Shown: positions 24,372 to 35,216 of the stretch, in pieces
Layout: each line of letters begins with the position of its first letter
Position numbering within the stretch: the stretch's first letter is position 1
NCBI GenBank assembly: GCA_003049485.1
Contig: PYST01000127.1
Span: forward strand, 36,698 to 100,697
Reading direction: 5' to 3'
Length of the DNA: 64,000 nt
Source: Ophioceras dolichostomum
Taxonomy: Eukaryota > Ascomycota > Sordariomycetes > Magnaporthales > Ophioceraceae
Made by a program: the position numbers and the translations under genes
Notes under the pieces: generated by a model
The model's database searches: none
Seen by the model: the letters and a program-made list of their open reading frames with translations, nothing else
What the model was told of the DNA's origin: nothing

Positions 24372-24415
24372 CACCACCACCACCACCACCACCACCACCA
24401 CCGCCGCCGTCGTCT
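24372..24415. repeat. CAC/CCG trinucleotide microsatellite
   Basis: About ten CAC units run into CCGCCGCCGTCGTC, about 450 nt upstream of the HET start. A shorter relative, CCG then CAC units, lies near 22725-22750. Confidence 0.85.
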
Positions 24416-24859
24416 CCACAATCATCCCGCGCTTTTCCTTTTCCTTTCCCCGGTGCCGTCGCCGCCGCTGTGGCCCCAGCAGATCTCCTTGCCCTAACGA
24501 AACCGGTGAGCCACTCTTGGCAGGCGCTGGTTTCCACACAAGGACAAGCGGATACGCTTTGCCCCTTGGCATCGATCAAGTGACCCCCAATTCTCCATAT
24601 CCTCATCTTCTCCCCCCAATTCGGCATTCCGATCTCTTTCTTCCGGCTCGAAGCGGACATAATCGTCGACTATTTCAAAAATAAATATAAAAAAAATACA
24701 CAATTCCCGAAGTTTTTAGAGAGAGTAGGCCGCTCGGAACCAGAGGAGATCCAAGATCCACCACTTCGCAAAACAACGAGAACGACAAGTCAAGAGCAAG
24801 AACCCACCGTAACTGCTGCCGCCATACACTCCTCCTTCTGACACAACGACAACGATACC

Positions 24860-27137
24860 ATGGTGCGGCTCTTCAACATAGACTCGTATCAGCTGGTCGA
24901 GTTTGGGAAGCCTGGAACGGGTCCCCCTCCGAAATATGCCGTGTTCTCACAGTAAGTACTACTTGGTCCAACGTGAGACCCTGACGAGTCCAATCCAACC
25001 CAACCCATTACCGTTTGTCATCCCGTGGGCGACATCGGACAAACTCCGTCCTCAGCCCTACCTAGCCTTAAGACACCACGCGTTCGCTAGGTTGTCGTGG
25101 TGGCGGGGAGGAGTCCGAAACCCGCTGTCTTGCCCCGTTTACCCCGTACGCGAGGACCGGTGTGACAGCACATCACTTGCACTCGCCCAAAGTCCTCCGC
25201 ATCGGCGCATCCCCACGCATACCCACGCATCCTTCGCATACTACGTGCCTACACGAACACCCAATCCTCTTTAATCCACCTTCAGTTGCCTTGTCTTGGC
25301 TGCTTCTAACTTTATTCCCTTGTGCAGCGTATGGGTCGGGCCCGAGGAAGAGGTAACGCATGCGGAGTGGCATCGGCTGATGCATTACAAGAACTGCGAG
25401 GTCCAGAACACGGCGCTGGACGAGGCCAGGGCCAAGGACTACAGCAAGCTCCGGAGCAAGAAGGGGTTCGTCAGGATTGCTGGCTTCATCCAAGCTTTGC
25501 GCGGTCAGGAGCTGGGAGGGATCGAGTGGGCCTGGGAGTACACACGCTGCGTCAATTCGGCGAACACGGCCGAGGTCGACGATGCCATCCTGCAGAGCTG
25601 GGGCTGGCTCAAGGGCTCGGCCATCTGCCTTGCCTTCCTCGACGACATGCCGCCGCCGCAGCAACCGCTCCTGGCGCGTCCGAGCGAGCTCATCTGCGCC
25701 CGCTGGTGGAAGCGCGCCTGGACGCTCCCCGAGCTGTTGGCCCCGCCGCAGGTTCTCTTCTACGGCAACAGATGGAACGTCCTCGCCTACCGCCGCGACA
25801 TGTCAGAGATCATCTTCTTCATCGCGCAGATTGAGGCGAGGTACCTCACCAGCAGACTCGGCGTGCCCCGCGAAGACGCGCACAGAGCACCGCAGGCCCT
25901 GCGCCTGGCCTGGGCCGCGCGCCGCCAGTGTCTGCGGCCCGAGGACCGCGTCTACAGCATGATAGGCATCATGGACGTCCGCATGCAGCCGAGGTACGGC
26001 GAGGGCCTGGAGAACGCCTGTCGCCGGCTCTTTGATGCCCTCGTGAGGCAACGCCCGGACGGGACCCTCACGACCTGGGGCTTCCGCCACAACGGACCGT
26101 GGGTCTCCGGCCGCCTCTTCCCGGACAACATGGACTCCTACGTGGGATGTCGCACCGTCATACCCTTCCGCTCCAAGCCGGCATTCGTCGTCGACATCAA
26201 GCCGGACCCCGCCGAGCGCGGCTACTTCATCACGACCCACGTCATCCAGCCGCCCACCGGCGACCCAGCCATCCCGCTGGCGGACTACGTCTACATCGTC
26301 CTGGACGCCAAGGTGACCGAGAAGAACCGGCGGCTGGTCCTGCCGCTGATCCCCGTCCGGCGGGACGACCCGAACAACAACGAGTACTGGCGCGCGCCGT
26401 CGTGCAACCCGGTCGCCTTCCACGCCAACGTTCTGACGCTGACCGACACCTGCCGCATCGGCCGCCGCACCATCTTCGTGCGCAACGAGCCGGCCCCGCC
26501 CGCGCACCTGCTCAGCCTGCGCTTCACCGGCCTCGAGTCCAAGGAGTACCACGGCGTCCTGCAGGAGACCTGGCCGCCGACCGTCCACGGCCGGCACGGC
26601 ACCGTGTACCTGCCCCTGGACGACAGGAACGTGCCCGACCGCCGCTCGCAGTGGCTGCTCCTCCGCATCTGGACCGCCGCTGCCGAGACGATCGTGATGG
26701 TCCGCTACCGCGCCCACTGGGCCGACGACCACAGCTGGGAGCAGTACGAGGACCGTGCGCTCGTGCCCCCTCCGCCCCTGCCCAACCGGCCCCGCCAGCT
26801 CAGGCCCGTGCACGTGCAGACGCGCGTCGCGGCCTTCTCGGCCTTCTACGGCTACCAGACCTGCGCGAGCCTGGCCGAGTTCTTCGCGCGCAACCCGCCC
26901 ACGGCGGACCTCCTCGGGGACCTGTTCGACGACCTGCCGGACCCGGACCCGTTCTACTTCACGCACACCGTCTCGGTCGAGCGCAGGCCGCCCACGCCCG
27001 AGGCCGAGCGCGAGCACCAGGCCCGCCTGCTGAGGGGCGAGGACGGCGCCACGCTCGCGCCGTACACGCTGTGCGTCAAATACAGCGTCGGCGCTACGAG
27101 GCCGATGGACGAGATCTTCCTTCATCACCCGGAGTAA
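24860..27137 (+). CDS. HET-domain (heterokaryon incompatibility type) protein
   Basis: HET-domain proteins act in fungal non-self recognition and can trigger incompatibility cell death. The two exons are 24860-24951 and 25328-27137, giving 633 residues. The 376-nt intron (CA|GTAAGT ... GTGCAG|C) splits the conserved YAVFSHVW segment, which supports the join and the start MVRLFNIDSYQL. The HET domain covers about 1-200: KYAVFSHVWVG, then GFIQALRGQELGGIEWAWEY, then TAEVDDAILQSWGWLKGSAICLAFLDD, then ARWWKRAWTLPELLAPPQVLFYGNRWN, which correspond to the usual WTLQELIAP block. The usual WVDTCCID is altered to WAWEYTRCVNS. The C-terminal 400 residues show no NACHT, WD40 or other known partner domain. 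Strong GC bias at third positions agrees with purifying selection. No partner gene lies next to it. Confidence 0.88.
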
Positions 27138-28468
27138 ACTGATTGACTTAGCGTTCTAATTTTCCTCCGTGTCTCACTGTATGCCCGCCCCGAAAACCTT
27201 CTTATTTTCTTTTCTACACCCAAAAAAAGAGAAAAAAGAGGAAAGCGAAAGAAAACACAACAGAAAAACAGAAAAAAAACCAAAAAAAACCAATCCTGTC
27301 AGCCGAGTTCTGTTTCCTCCAGTCTTCCTCCTTGTTCTCATCTTTTCCCGCTCGGCTCGAAGCAATATTCAGCAGGTCGGTCCAGTGTTCTGGATTCTCA
27401 TTGGTCGAATCTCGTATAAGTCGCTGGTTACACACACATCCATTCCCCCTCCCCTGCCAGCCATCCCTTGCTTGTGTGACTTCCTCAACACCCCGCTCCT
27501 CGCCCCTGCTTGCCGGGGACGTATGTAAATGTAGATGATCTGAACGATAGTCTCCACTCACGTCTGCTTTTACTTTTTTGATATCTGCTTTTTCTTTTTT
27601 TTTTTTACCCCCTTCCCCCTTTCCCTCGTCTCAGTCTTCTCCGTCAGCGTTATTTATCGCAGCTCTGGAAAGTAGGCCAAGCAAGGTACACACACAATCG
27701 ATACCGCACAGATTTGAGCGGTTGGAAAAGTCGGGAGTACACACCGATACGCTGGGCCTTATTTTGGATCATGGATTTCTTCTTCTCTCGTTTCCTCGCG
27801 TTCGATCCCCCAGTCTTGTCAATTTCATGCTGCCTGTCCTTGCAGGTCACGACGTTACGGCTGCGCTATCTATCTCTCTCTCCTTCGACTATTGTTCTGC
27901 AAATACGATCATCATCACGCATCTTGGTCCCCCAAACACGAGAGCCTCCAAGTGACCTACCATGAGGCCTCAGGCGGAGGCAGATGAAGATCGAAAGAAA
28001 ATCACGTGGACTTGGGTGCACAATGAACGGATCTTACAGCAAAGGGTATGTCTATTATTCATTCCAGGGTTGTCCCCATCAAGGACGGTACATCTCTATT
28101 CCTGCCTCGCCAACCGAGCCCTGACAAAACGCCTCCTAAGGTTACCGACAAAAGAAACAAAACCGAGATCCGCCCATCTATTCCTCCCCACTCGTCGGGT
28201 AGTACCCCGTCGTGGCTGGCTAGCCTGATGCCAGCTCAGCGTCACCCACCGGCTCGCTGTTGCAGTAAGCCACAAAGCCTGGGGTCATCTCCACAGAGAA
28301 GAGCTATACATGAGAAGAGAAAGACAAGACGTAGAGGAAACGTGTGGGAGGGCCGCTGGCGCGAATAGAGCCGTGCCAATCGGCGTTCGGGAAAGGAAAG
28401 ACGGGTGGGTACTTCACCCTTGGAGAGCAGGCGCAAATGCGCATTTTCCCTCATACTCTCTCCCTCCT
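27138..28468. other. Convergent intergenic spacer HET / RTA1-like
   Basis: This 1.3-kb region starts with an A/G-rich then T-rich stretch (27220-27610), likely HET 3' UTR. It holds one weak candidate small gene (27962-28368, listed separately). Otherwise no gene or RNA was seen. Confidence 0.5.
27962..28368 (+). CDS. Candidate small spliced gene, uncertain
   Basis: An ATG in a good context (ACCATGAGG) opens 28 codons ending at AAAGG|GTATGT (28045/28046). A possible 95-nt intron has a CTGAC branch site and a TAAG acceptor at 28140, and the next segment continues in phase (VTDKRNKTEIRPS) to a stop at 28368, or splices again at GTAAGC (28265). The peptide would be under 110 residues and resembles no family I know. 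Splice-like signals occur often by chance, so this is only a candidate. Confidence 0.15.
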
Positions 28469-30183
28469 CTAGTAGGCATTACCAGCATAGGCGTTGCCGC
28501 CGTAAGGGTTGTTGTTGTTCTTCTTGGGGCCCTGGGGCGGGGAGTAGCCCGTGACAGGCCTCTCGCCCTCAATCGCCTCGAGAACCATGCCCTCCTCCTC
28601 TGAGGATGCGTTCCCAGCGCCCCTCTTCCCCTCATCAGCGAACACAGCAGCACCACCACTCTTCCTCTTCCTCCCAAAGCACCCGTTCATACCACCCTTC
28701 TGCTCTCCCTCAAACAGCTCGCGCATGCACACAGCCGGGTGGAACACGTCGAGCGCCAGACACGCGACGACGATCAGCACGCCCTCGAACGCGACGAACA
28801 GGTCCTGCCGCGCCATCAGCTCGCCGTCCCAGCCGCCCGCCATCTCGGCGACGCGGAAGATGGAGCGCCAGAAGATGAGCACGGTCGCGGCCGCGAGCGC
28901 GACGAGGAAGCCTCGGAAGCGGAAGGTGGAGCGCAGGGCCTGCAGGCGGTGGTCCTGCGACAGGGCCGAGGGGCCCAGGCGCCGGTAGCGCGTCCAGACG
29001 CGCAGGGCGAAGTCGGTGGCGCACGCCATGAAGAGGAAGAGGGTCGCCACCTGGAAGGCGAGGCCGGCTATCATGACGTTGTCGCCAAGCTTCGAGGAGG
29101 AGCCCTCCTCGCGGGTGGCGACGAGGGCGCCGCCGACGGATTGGAGGAGGAGGGAGATCACGTCGCAGGGGATGAACTGGATTCCGGGGCAAACAAACGT
29201 TGTGGTTAGCGCGGAGTTCAGAGGTGCATATTCGTTGCATAAATTGGATGGATGTGCTAGCGAGTGAGTGGGAAGATCATGATCGGCAGTTGGAAAATAT
29301 GATACTGAGATAGAATGCGGCAGAGGAAGTTGGAGGGGGCGTGTGAGAGCTCAGAGGATGCGAACATCAGGCCAGTTCTGCGTCGTCAAGACGGAACCGT
29401 GCATCTTCGCGGCCACGCATCTCCGAGGAGGAAGGAGGGAAGGGCAAGCGAACAAACAAACATCGCGAGGACGGCCTGGAGCGGCTGTCTGAAAAAGTAA
29501 TAGGAAGAGGAAGGAGGGAGGGGGAAAGGGGGGCTTCCAACTGGGTAGATGCAGTCGAGGGTGCCATCAAAAAGGGTGCTTGCATTCTCGTCGACGGTCT
29601 GCTGACCCAGCAAGCCAACCCACACCGTCGCCCCCAGACGACAAGACACGGGCGGAAGGCAAACAAACAAAGGATCCCGGTGAGGTAGCAGTGTGAGTAG
29701 CAGGAGGGGAGGAGGTGGTCGAGACGAGAAATAACTCACAATCCTCGTATACATCTCAGGCCTGATCCTCGAGTTCTCAGGCCCGAAAGCGGACACGATC
29801 CTCCTCAGGCAGAGATACACGCCCGCAGCCAGGAAGGCGGGGCCGATGGTCAGGCAGATGATCTGCATCAGGAAGGGGTCCCGGAGCCAGTGGTTGCCCG
29901 CGGACCAGGCCCTGCCAGCGTAGCCCAGGATCTCGAGCAGGACGCCGCAGAACATGGCGATGAAAAAGCCCAGACCGCGCCGGGTCGCGGCGTACACGAC
30001 GCAGTAGGCGAGGAGGGAGACGCCGAAGAGGGCGGCGAAGACGGCGTTGGCGGGGAGCCAGATCGCGTAGTGGTAGTAGCTGGGGACGAAGACGCACTCG
30101 GGTATGGACGGGTCGGCGGCGCACTTGAGCTGCCAGTAGTCGGAGCGGTAGCTGGGCGTTGGGGTGGGTGTGGGAGTTGCCAT
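28469..30183 (-). CDS. RTA1-like membrane protein (lipid-translocating exporter family)
   Basis: RTA1-family proteins have seven membrane helices and include yeast Rsb1 and Rta1, linked to sphingoid-base export and sterol-drug or 7-aminocholesterol resistance. Exon 1 is 29740-30183 and exon 2 is 28469-29176, joined in phase 0 to 383 residues. The 563-nt intron has a GTGAGT donor, GCTAACC branch site and CCAG acceptor and splits EMYTRI from FIPCDVISLLLQSVGGA, a conserved family block. Helices are evident in both exons (ANAVFAALFGVSLLAYCVVY, LGFFIAMFCGVLLEILGYAG, VLIFWRSIFRVAEMAGGW, FVAFEGVLIVVACLALDVFHP). The N-terminus is short and Thr/Pro-rich. The cytosolic tail is charged and ends in a small repeat, YGGNAYAGNAY. 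The real substrate is unknown. The long intron could hide an extra small exon, but none is needed for family continuity. Confidence 0.88.
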
Positions 30184-33100
30184 TGAGAACGAGTCGCTCT
30201 GTCGAGAGAGCGTTGCCTGTCGAGTCGTCTTTTCCGAGTTCTGATACTGGTATTATTGGCTCTGCTGTATGCAGCTACCCGTCGTGCGTCGGCGGACGGC
30301 CCAGCTTCTGGTCTAGCGCGCTGCGGTTTATTCGGCTCTGCTCTCCCGAGTTGGGATAGCTTCGTTCAGTTTGTTTGCTTCGCTTCGCTTCGGTTGCGAG
30401 GCCAGGAAGGTCGTGTGGTTGTGGATGGGTTCGGCAGCAACGAAAATCAGATGCTGTGATGAGTTGAGAAGTATCTCGAAAGTCTCGAGTTCTCCGAGGG
30501 TACGTCTTAGGTACTTCGGCACTCTGAAGAGAAACGGGACACCCCTGGATCCGTTCGTCTTGCTGTTTTCGTCGTCGACCTCCACTCCGAGGCCGGGTGC
30601 TTGCTTCTCTGAGAAGGGGAAGACGGGACCAGAACCCCTCGTCAAGAAGCAAACAAACAACAGACTTGTACGACGAGCGGGAGGCAATAATCCGCACCAC
30701 AAGGAGAAATGGTGATGTGGCACACACAGAGAAAGAGTGATGAGAGGAAACGAGGGGAAAAGAAGGCTTTCCGGGTGGCTTGGCTTGTGGATGAAGAAAA
30801 CGGAGAGATGAACGGCGAGGAAAGGGAAGCAGCCATTTTCGAGGGGCAGAACACAAGGAGATTATATCCTCCCGAGATCTTACGTCTATCTCCCAAAGGA
30901 ATAACAGACTCTTTGGGATCTCACCGTAGGTGATGGCGGCCGCCGCAGGGCAGCGGCTAGCGCTCGGTTTTCGCGCTCGCTTATCCCGGGGAGTATGTAC
31001 TTACGCAAGCCCAGCCAGCCTCCTTCTCGTCTACGTTGTATGGGAAGGAGGAAGAAGTCCAGGGGTCCAACAAGCAAGAGAGGAAGAGTTACGGTACAGG
31101 GTTAGCAGACGCAGACCGGCAGGGCTGACGGGCCAGTCGCCAGTCCCCACCCCTGGAGCATGACGACAGCGCTGCGATATCCCGAAAGGAGGTAGGCCGG
31201 GAAAGGAGAAATTGTCTATCCCCCTGAAGACCGTTTTGCGGCCTAAGTCATGAAAAGCTGCGATTTCTTACCCCTTGGCCGTGTTAGCCCGGCGCTGTGG
31301 TGGTCGAAAAGGGAAACGGACTTCGGGAGACGTCGAGCACGTCGCAGCTGGCATAGCCCAATCCCGGACTTGCCTTGCCAAGCTGTTGTGGGATTGAGGA
31401 TGAGCAGGGCAGGCTGGGCTGGGCTGATGCGTCCCCTAACTATGGATCAGGCTAGTCTGGCCAGGGAACACAGTTACAGGCAGCAGCGCTGGCCTGTGGC
31501 GGTACATGGACGTGCATACGGGATATCATCATCATCAAACGCGACGCGGGGATTTAGGGAGGTGGAAGGAGCTGCGGAGTTTTCCCATAGACTCCGTTCT
31601 AGGGGGAGCGGCGGCACTACAGGCCTACCCCCCTAAGGCTTCGTGCGCCTAAAATCCGCCGCGGCCGCTGGAAGACGGTGGGGCCGAGCGCCGTTCCGTG
31701 CCCTCGAGCTTCGATCTCTGGCCAGGGCCAGCCCCCGTTTGTTGTGACGTTGTTGTGGCGTGTGAGCGCGCGAACACGAAGGAAGGGAGCAGCATCTAGA
31801 GCTGTATGTGCCTGGAGGCTTGACTGAAACAGTGTTCCAGAACAGAGATCCAGAACACAGATCTACAGTGCTACCGACACAAGCTTTCAATAGCCGGACT
31901 AACACCACAGCGGGTCTCCAGTGGCCACTCAGCAGAATGGAGGCTCAACTCTAGCTGCCTTAGTACCTGCCTTACTGTGTAGTACCCAAAATCCAACCAG
32001 GACCTTTCTTCAAATGTTCCAGCTGTGTTCGAGACATCAGTGAGAGTCTGACAGGAGAGGAGGATGCGTGGCCCGGCCACCCAATCTGTCCAAGTGAGCC
32101 TCTCTACGTTGTACCCGCAGACCGATTATCTGTACGGCCGCGAATGTGGCTTGCACAGCCTAGCGGGATTGCGTTGCAAAATCTCGTTGCTTACGCCCAG
32201 ATCCCGCAACCGCCGCAGCGAAAACTCCGTATCTTATGTCTCACTCAAGTTATGTACTGCGTTTTATCTGCTATGATAGGGAGATGAGACCGGAGTCCAA
32301 AGTAAGAGAGCATAGAGAATCCGTCCGACTCCGCGGGAATGGTTCCGCTGGAAAGAGGCGCAATGTGTCTGGCCGAAACGCTGGCTCCATATCAACCGCG
32401 ATATCACGAAGGGCAAAAAAAAAAAGAGCAAAATAACGGGGCGGCCCTGGCCGATCTCATTCTGGTCCGATTCTCGGACTCAAACAAAAATGTTGGAGAT
32501 CGACCTCAAGAAACGAACTCACCCAATGGAGCGCAGCTCAGAACTTGAGAAGTGAGAGGATTGTGTTCAACGCTCACTCCCCCAATAATAACATGCGACC
32601 ACACACCACCTACGAATGTCGCTATCCGTAACCCGGACCCATGATCAAACCAGAATCCAACACACCCACTCACAACCTCTCACGCTCGTCTAGGTTCGCT
32701 CTCGTCACTTTCGATATCTAAGATACTATCTTGTTTGCTTGCCCTTTTCGGCACGCAGAGGCAGGCACGCCCAAGATATCTCATACACACCTCACCCATA
32801 CACACACACCCAAATCGGATACGTGCAGAAAGCTGTCCAGACCAGCCCAATCAACTGTCTCATGTCCCCCTCCATACCCGTCCTTTCCTCCCTCACAGAC
32901 AAACAAGAACACGTCCTACGTTGTACACCACACACCAAATGTTTCTTCGGCAAGTGATGAATCCGGTAGACCGAGCAGATTTCCGGCATACCACGCCTCT
33001 CCGTGATGGGCTATCCGGGAGACGAAAACGAAGCAAACAAGCCTGTCCGTCTTAACGCGTAGTGTACGTCTCTCTGTGATGGTGGGTAAGGTACCTACGC

Positions 33101-35216
33101 GTAGGTAGAAAAATTGGGCTCTGGCTAACTGTCTGCCCGTACCCTCCTCCCCATTCTTAGGAGGGGGAAATGGCACGCTCCCGAAAATAGTGAGTTTGTA
33201 AGACGCATATGCCGTCACCCGCGCGCACGCACGCGCCGGCGGTGTAGTAGAGCCGAGTTTTCACAGAAGATAGACGATGGAAAAAATCTGTACAAAACGA
33301 GATGAGAAGTGACAGAGATGGCAGCCTGCCTTAGTACCGACCTGCTTGCCTGACTCGGGGAGGAGTCGTCGTAGTCGTCTCGTCGGGCAGCCAGCAGCCC
33401 CCCTTCCCCTCCCCGCCCCCCTCTCCTTTCTCATTACTAGTCCAATGAGACGACCGGGAGCAGGCAAGAAAGCAAGCAACACGTCGTGCCAACGCAGCAG
33501 CGACGACGGCGGCGACGGCGACGGGCGACGCGGCAGCAGCCCAACAAACGTGCTGCATAACTCACACTCCCACTTCCCTCCCCACACTCCATTTCTGGGC
33601 TGGCCACCATCACAGGCGGCCGTTCTGGATAACGCTCGTCTTCCATCGCGCGATTCTCTCCGTTGTTGTTTGGTTCCCGCCTGGCACAGGATACGAAAAA
33701 AAAGGAGTTGGTTTCAGCGCATAATCTACCTGCGGGTCTCCTATTTCAGCTTCAGCCATTCCTTTCACACATACACAGGTAGATGATAGAGTTATCCACT
33801 GGTGTGTAAGAAAGTGACAGACGCGGATGAATATCATCCCTTTGCTGTCCTCTTTCCACCCATTCTATGATGCAGCCACCCATATAGACCATGTAGTGGA
33901 CCTATACATACGCAGCTACGTGTACTACCTATACCTTACCCTACCCTTCCCCCCTTTTCACAACGCAGACTCGAGCAAAAGCAAGCTTCGTGCCACATCC
34001 ATGGCCTCGGAGCGGAGATGCAGCGGTAGATACCTACTAACCTACCTAGATAGGTACCTACGAGATAGAGAGATCACGGTGGCACAAGAGACCCAGAACC
34101 GCAAGATTGCATGATGCGCTCGAGCTCGCGAGAAGGGTGGACGGGTTGGGCAGACGAGATAGACTTCTGAGCTGTCCTACCATCTTTCGGTGGTGTAATG
34201 TGAGGAGTGACGGATGAGTGGACGGATGAACGAAAGTGCAGAAACGCATCACTGGTGAGAGAGCAGGAGAGGGAGGGGGAAGACGATGCACGGCGGACGA
34301 GCAAGATACTAAAAAGGGGTAGGTGCAGCTAGCCATGAGGATACCTCTGGAGAATTAGGTCTAGGTACCTACATGTAGGTAGGTAGTAGGCACCGAGGAG
34401 CGGTGCGGAGGCAGACAGACCGCCGTCGCCGCCGCCGCCGTCCATAATAATGCAATGCCAACACAGAGTGAGCAAACATCTATCTGTCTCCCGTTCTAGT
34501 TCTTCCGACCCACACTCATCCTCGTGTAGAGTGTGCCCCCATGAAGTCAGGACGGAAATGCCGCTGAGCAGCGAGCGCGCCCCCGTCCTGTCTTGTCTGC
34601 TGTTCCAGTCTATCCCTTCCTTCCACTATCCCTCCATTCACCAAAAGCAAGCCCACCAAAAAATGCACGTTGATTCCCCCCCCCTTCCCAGCCGAAGCGC
34701 CGTGACCCCTCTGTGTGTGTAGATACTTTAAATATGTACGAAGCCATGTATATGCAGTTTGAGTGATGAAATATGTACGTAAGCCATGTAAAGCCATTGA
34801 TTGTTATCGTGCCAATGCGTCTGTATGCATGCAGGGTGCGCGCCATTATGTATTGAAGCGAGGCCAAAGAGAAAAAGAAATAGGGGGTGGCAAAAAAGGG
34901 GGGTTAGACTGGGCTGGGCTTGCCTGACAAGCAAGGAAGAAGTTCACGGAGTCGGAATCGTAAGCGTCGTCGTAGGCGTAGTCGGAGGCGTAGTCGGAGT
35001 CGTAGCCGTCGCCGTAGTCGGAGTCGTAGCCAGAGTCGTAGGCGTAGCCAGAGTCGTAGGCGTCGCCGAAGTCGTAGTCGCCGCCGTAATCGTAGTCGCA
35101 GTCGTAGTCGTAGTCGCCGCTGTAGTCGTAGTCGTAGTAGTCGCAGTCGTAGCCGTAGTCGTCGCTGTAGTCGCCGTAGTCGTAGTCGTGCTCGTCGCAG
35201 CCGCCGTGGCCAACAT
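30184..35216. other. 5-kb intergenic region upstream of RTA1-like, downstream of lipase
   Basis: No supported gene lies here. Both flanking genes run leftward, so it should hold the RTA1-like promoter at the left and the lipase 3' UTR at the right. It contains GTAGGTACC-type motifs (34031-34060 and 34361-34390), a CCG run (34420-34441), and the GTCGTA satellite at the right end. The many small open frames overlap on both strands without family content. No transposon ends or tRNA were recognised. Confidence 0.5.
34955..35207. repeat. GTCGTA-type hexanucleotide satellite after the lipase stop
   Basis: About 250 bp consist of variants of a GTCGTA/GTCGCC/GGCGTA unit ending some 10 nt from the lipase stop codon (35217). 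It should lie in the lipase 3' UTR. All frames through it are open, giving Arg/Ser-rich or Val-rich translations on + and Thr/Ala-rich on -; I treat these as repeat artefacts. Confidence 0.9.

Larger units (their letters stand above)
16562..24859. other. 8.3-kb gene-poor region between F-box and HET genes
   Basis: No open frame in this divergent region has family-like content or a convincing spliced extension. It contains a GAGAAG repeat (18331-18357), the composite GTAGGTA/TGTACGGAGTACA motif (18801-18836), an assembly gap (20744-20766), and two CAC-rich microsatellites. From about 21940 to 24850 the + strand is rich in C and T, as in long fungal 5' leaders, which could be the HET gene promoter or UTR. 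No tRNA, rRNA or transposon ends were recognised. Confidence 0.5.

Noticed and set aside
25803..27128. 441-codon minus-strand and 347-codon + strand open frames
   Set aside because: Alternative frames of the GC-rich HET exon; Arg/Ala/Pro-rich translations typical of shadows.
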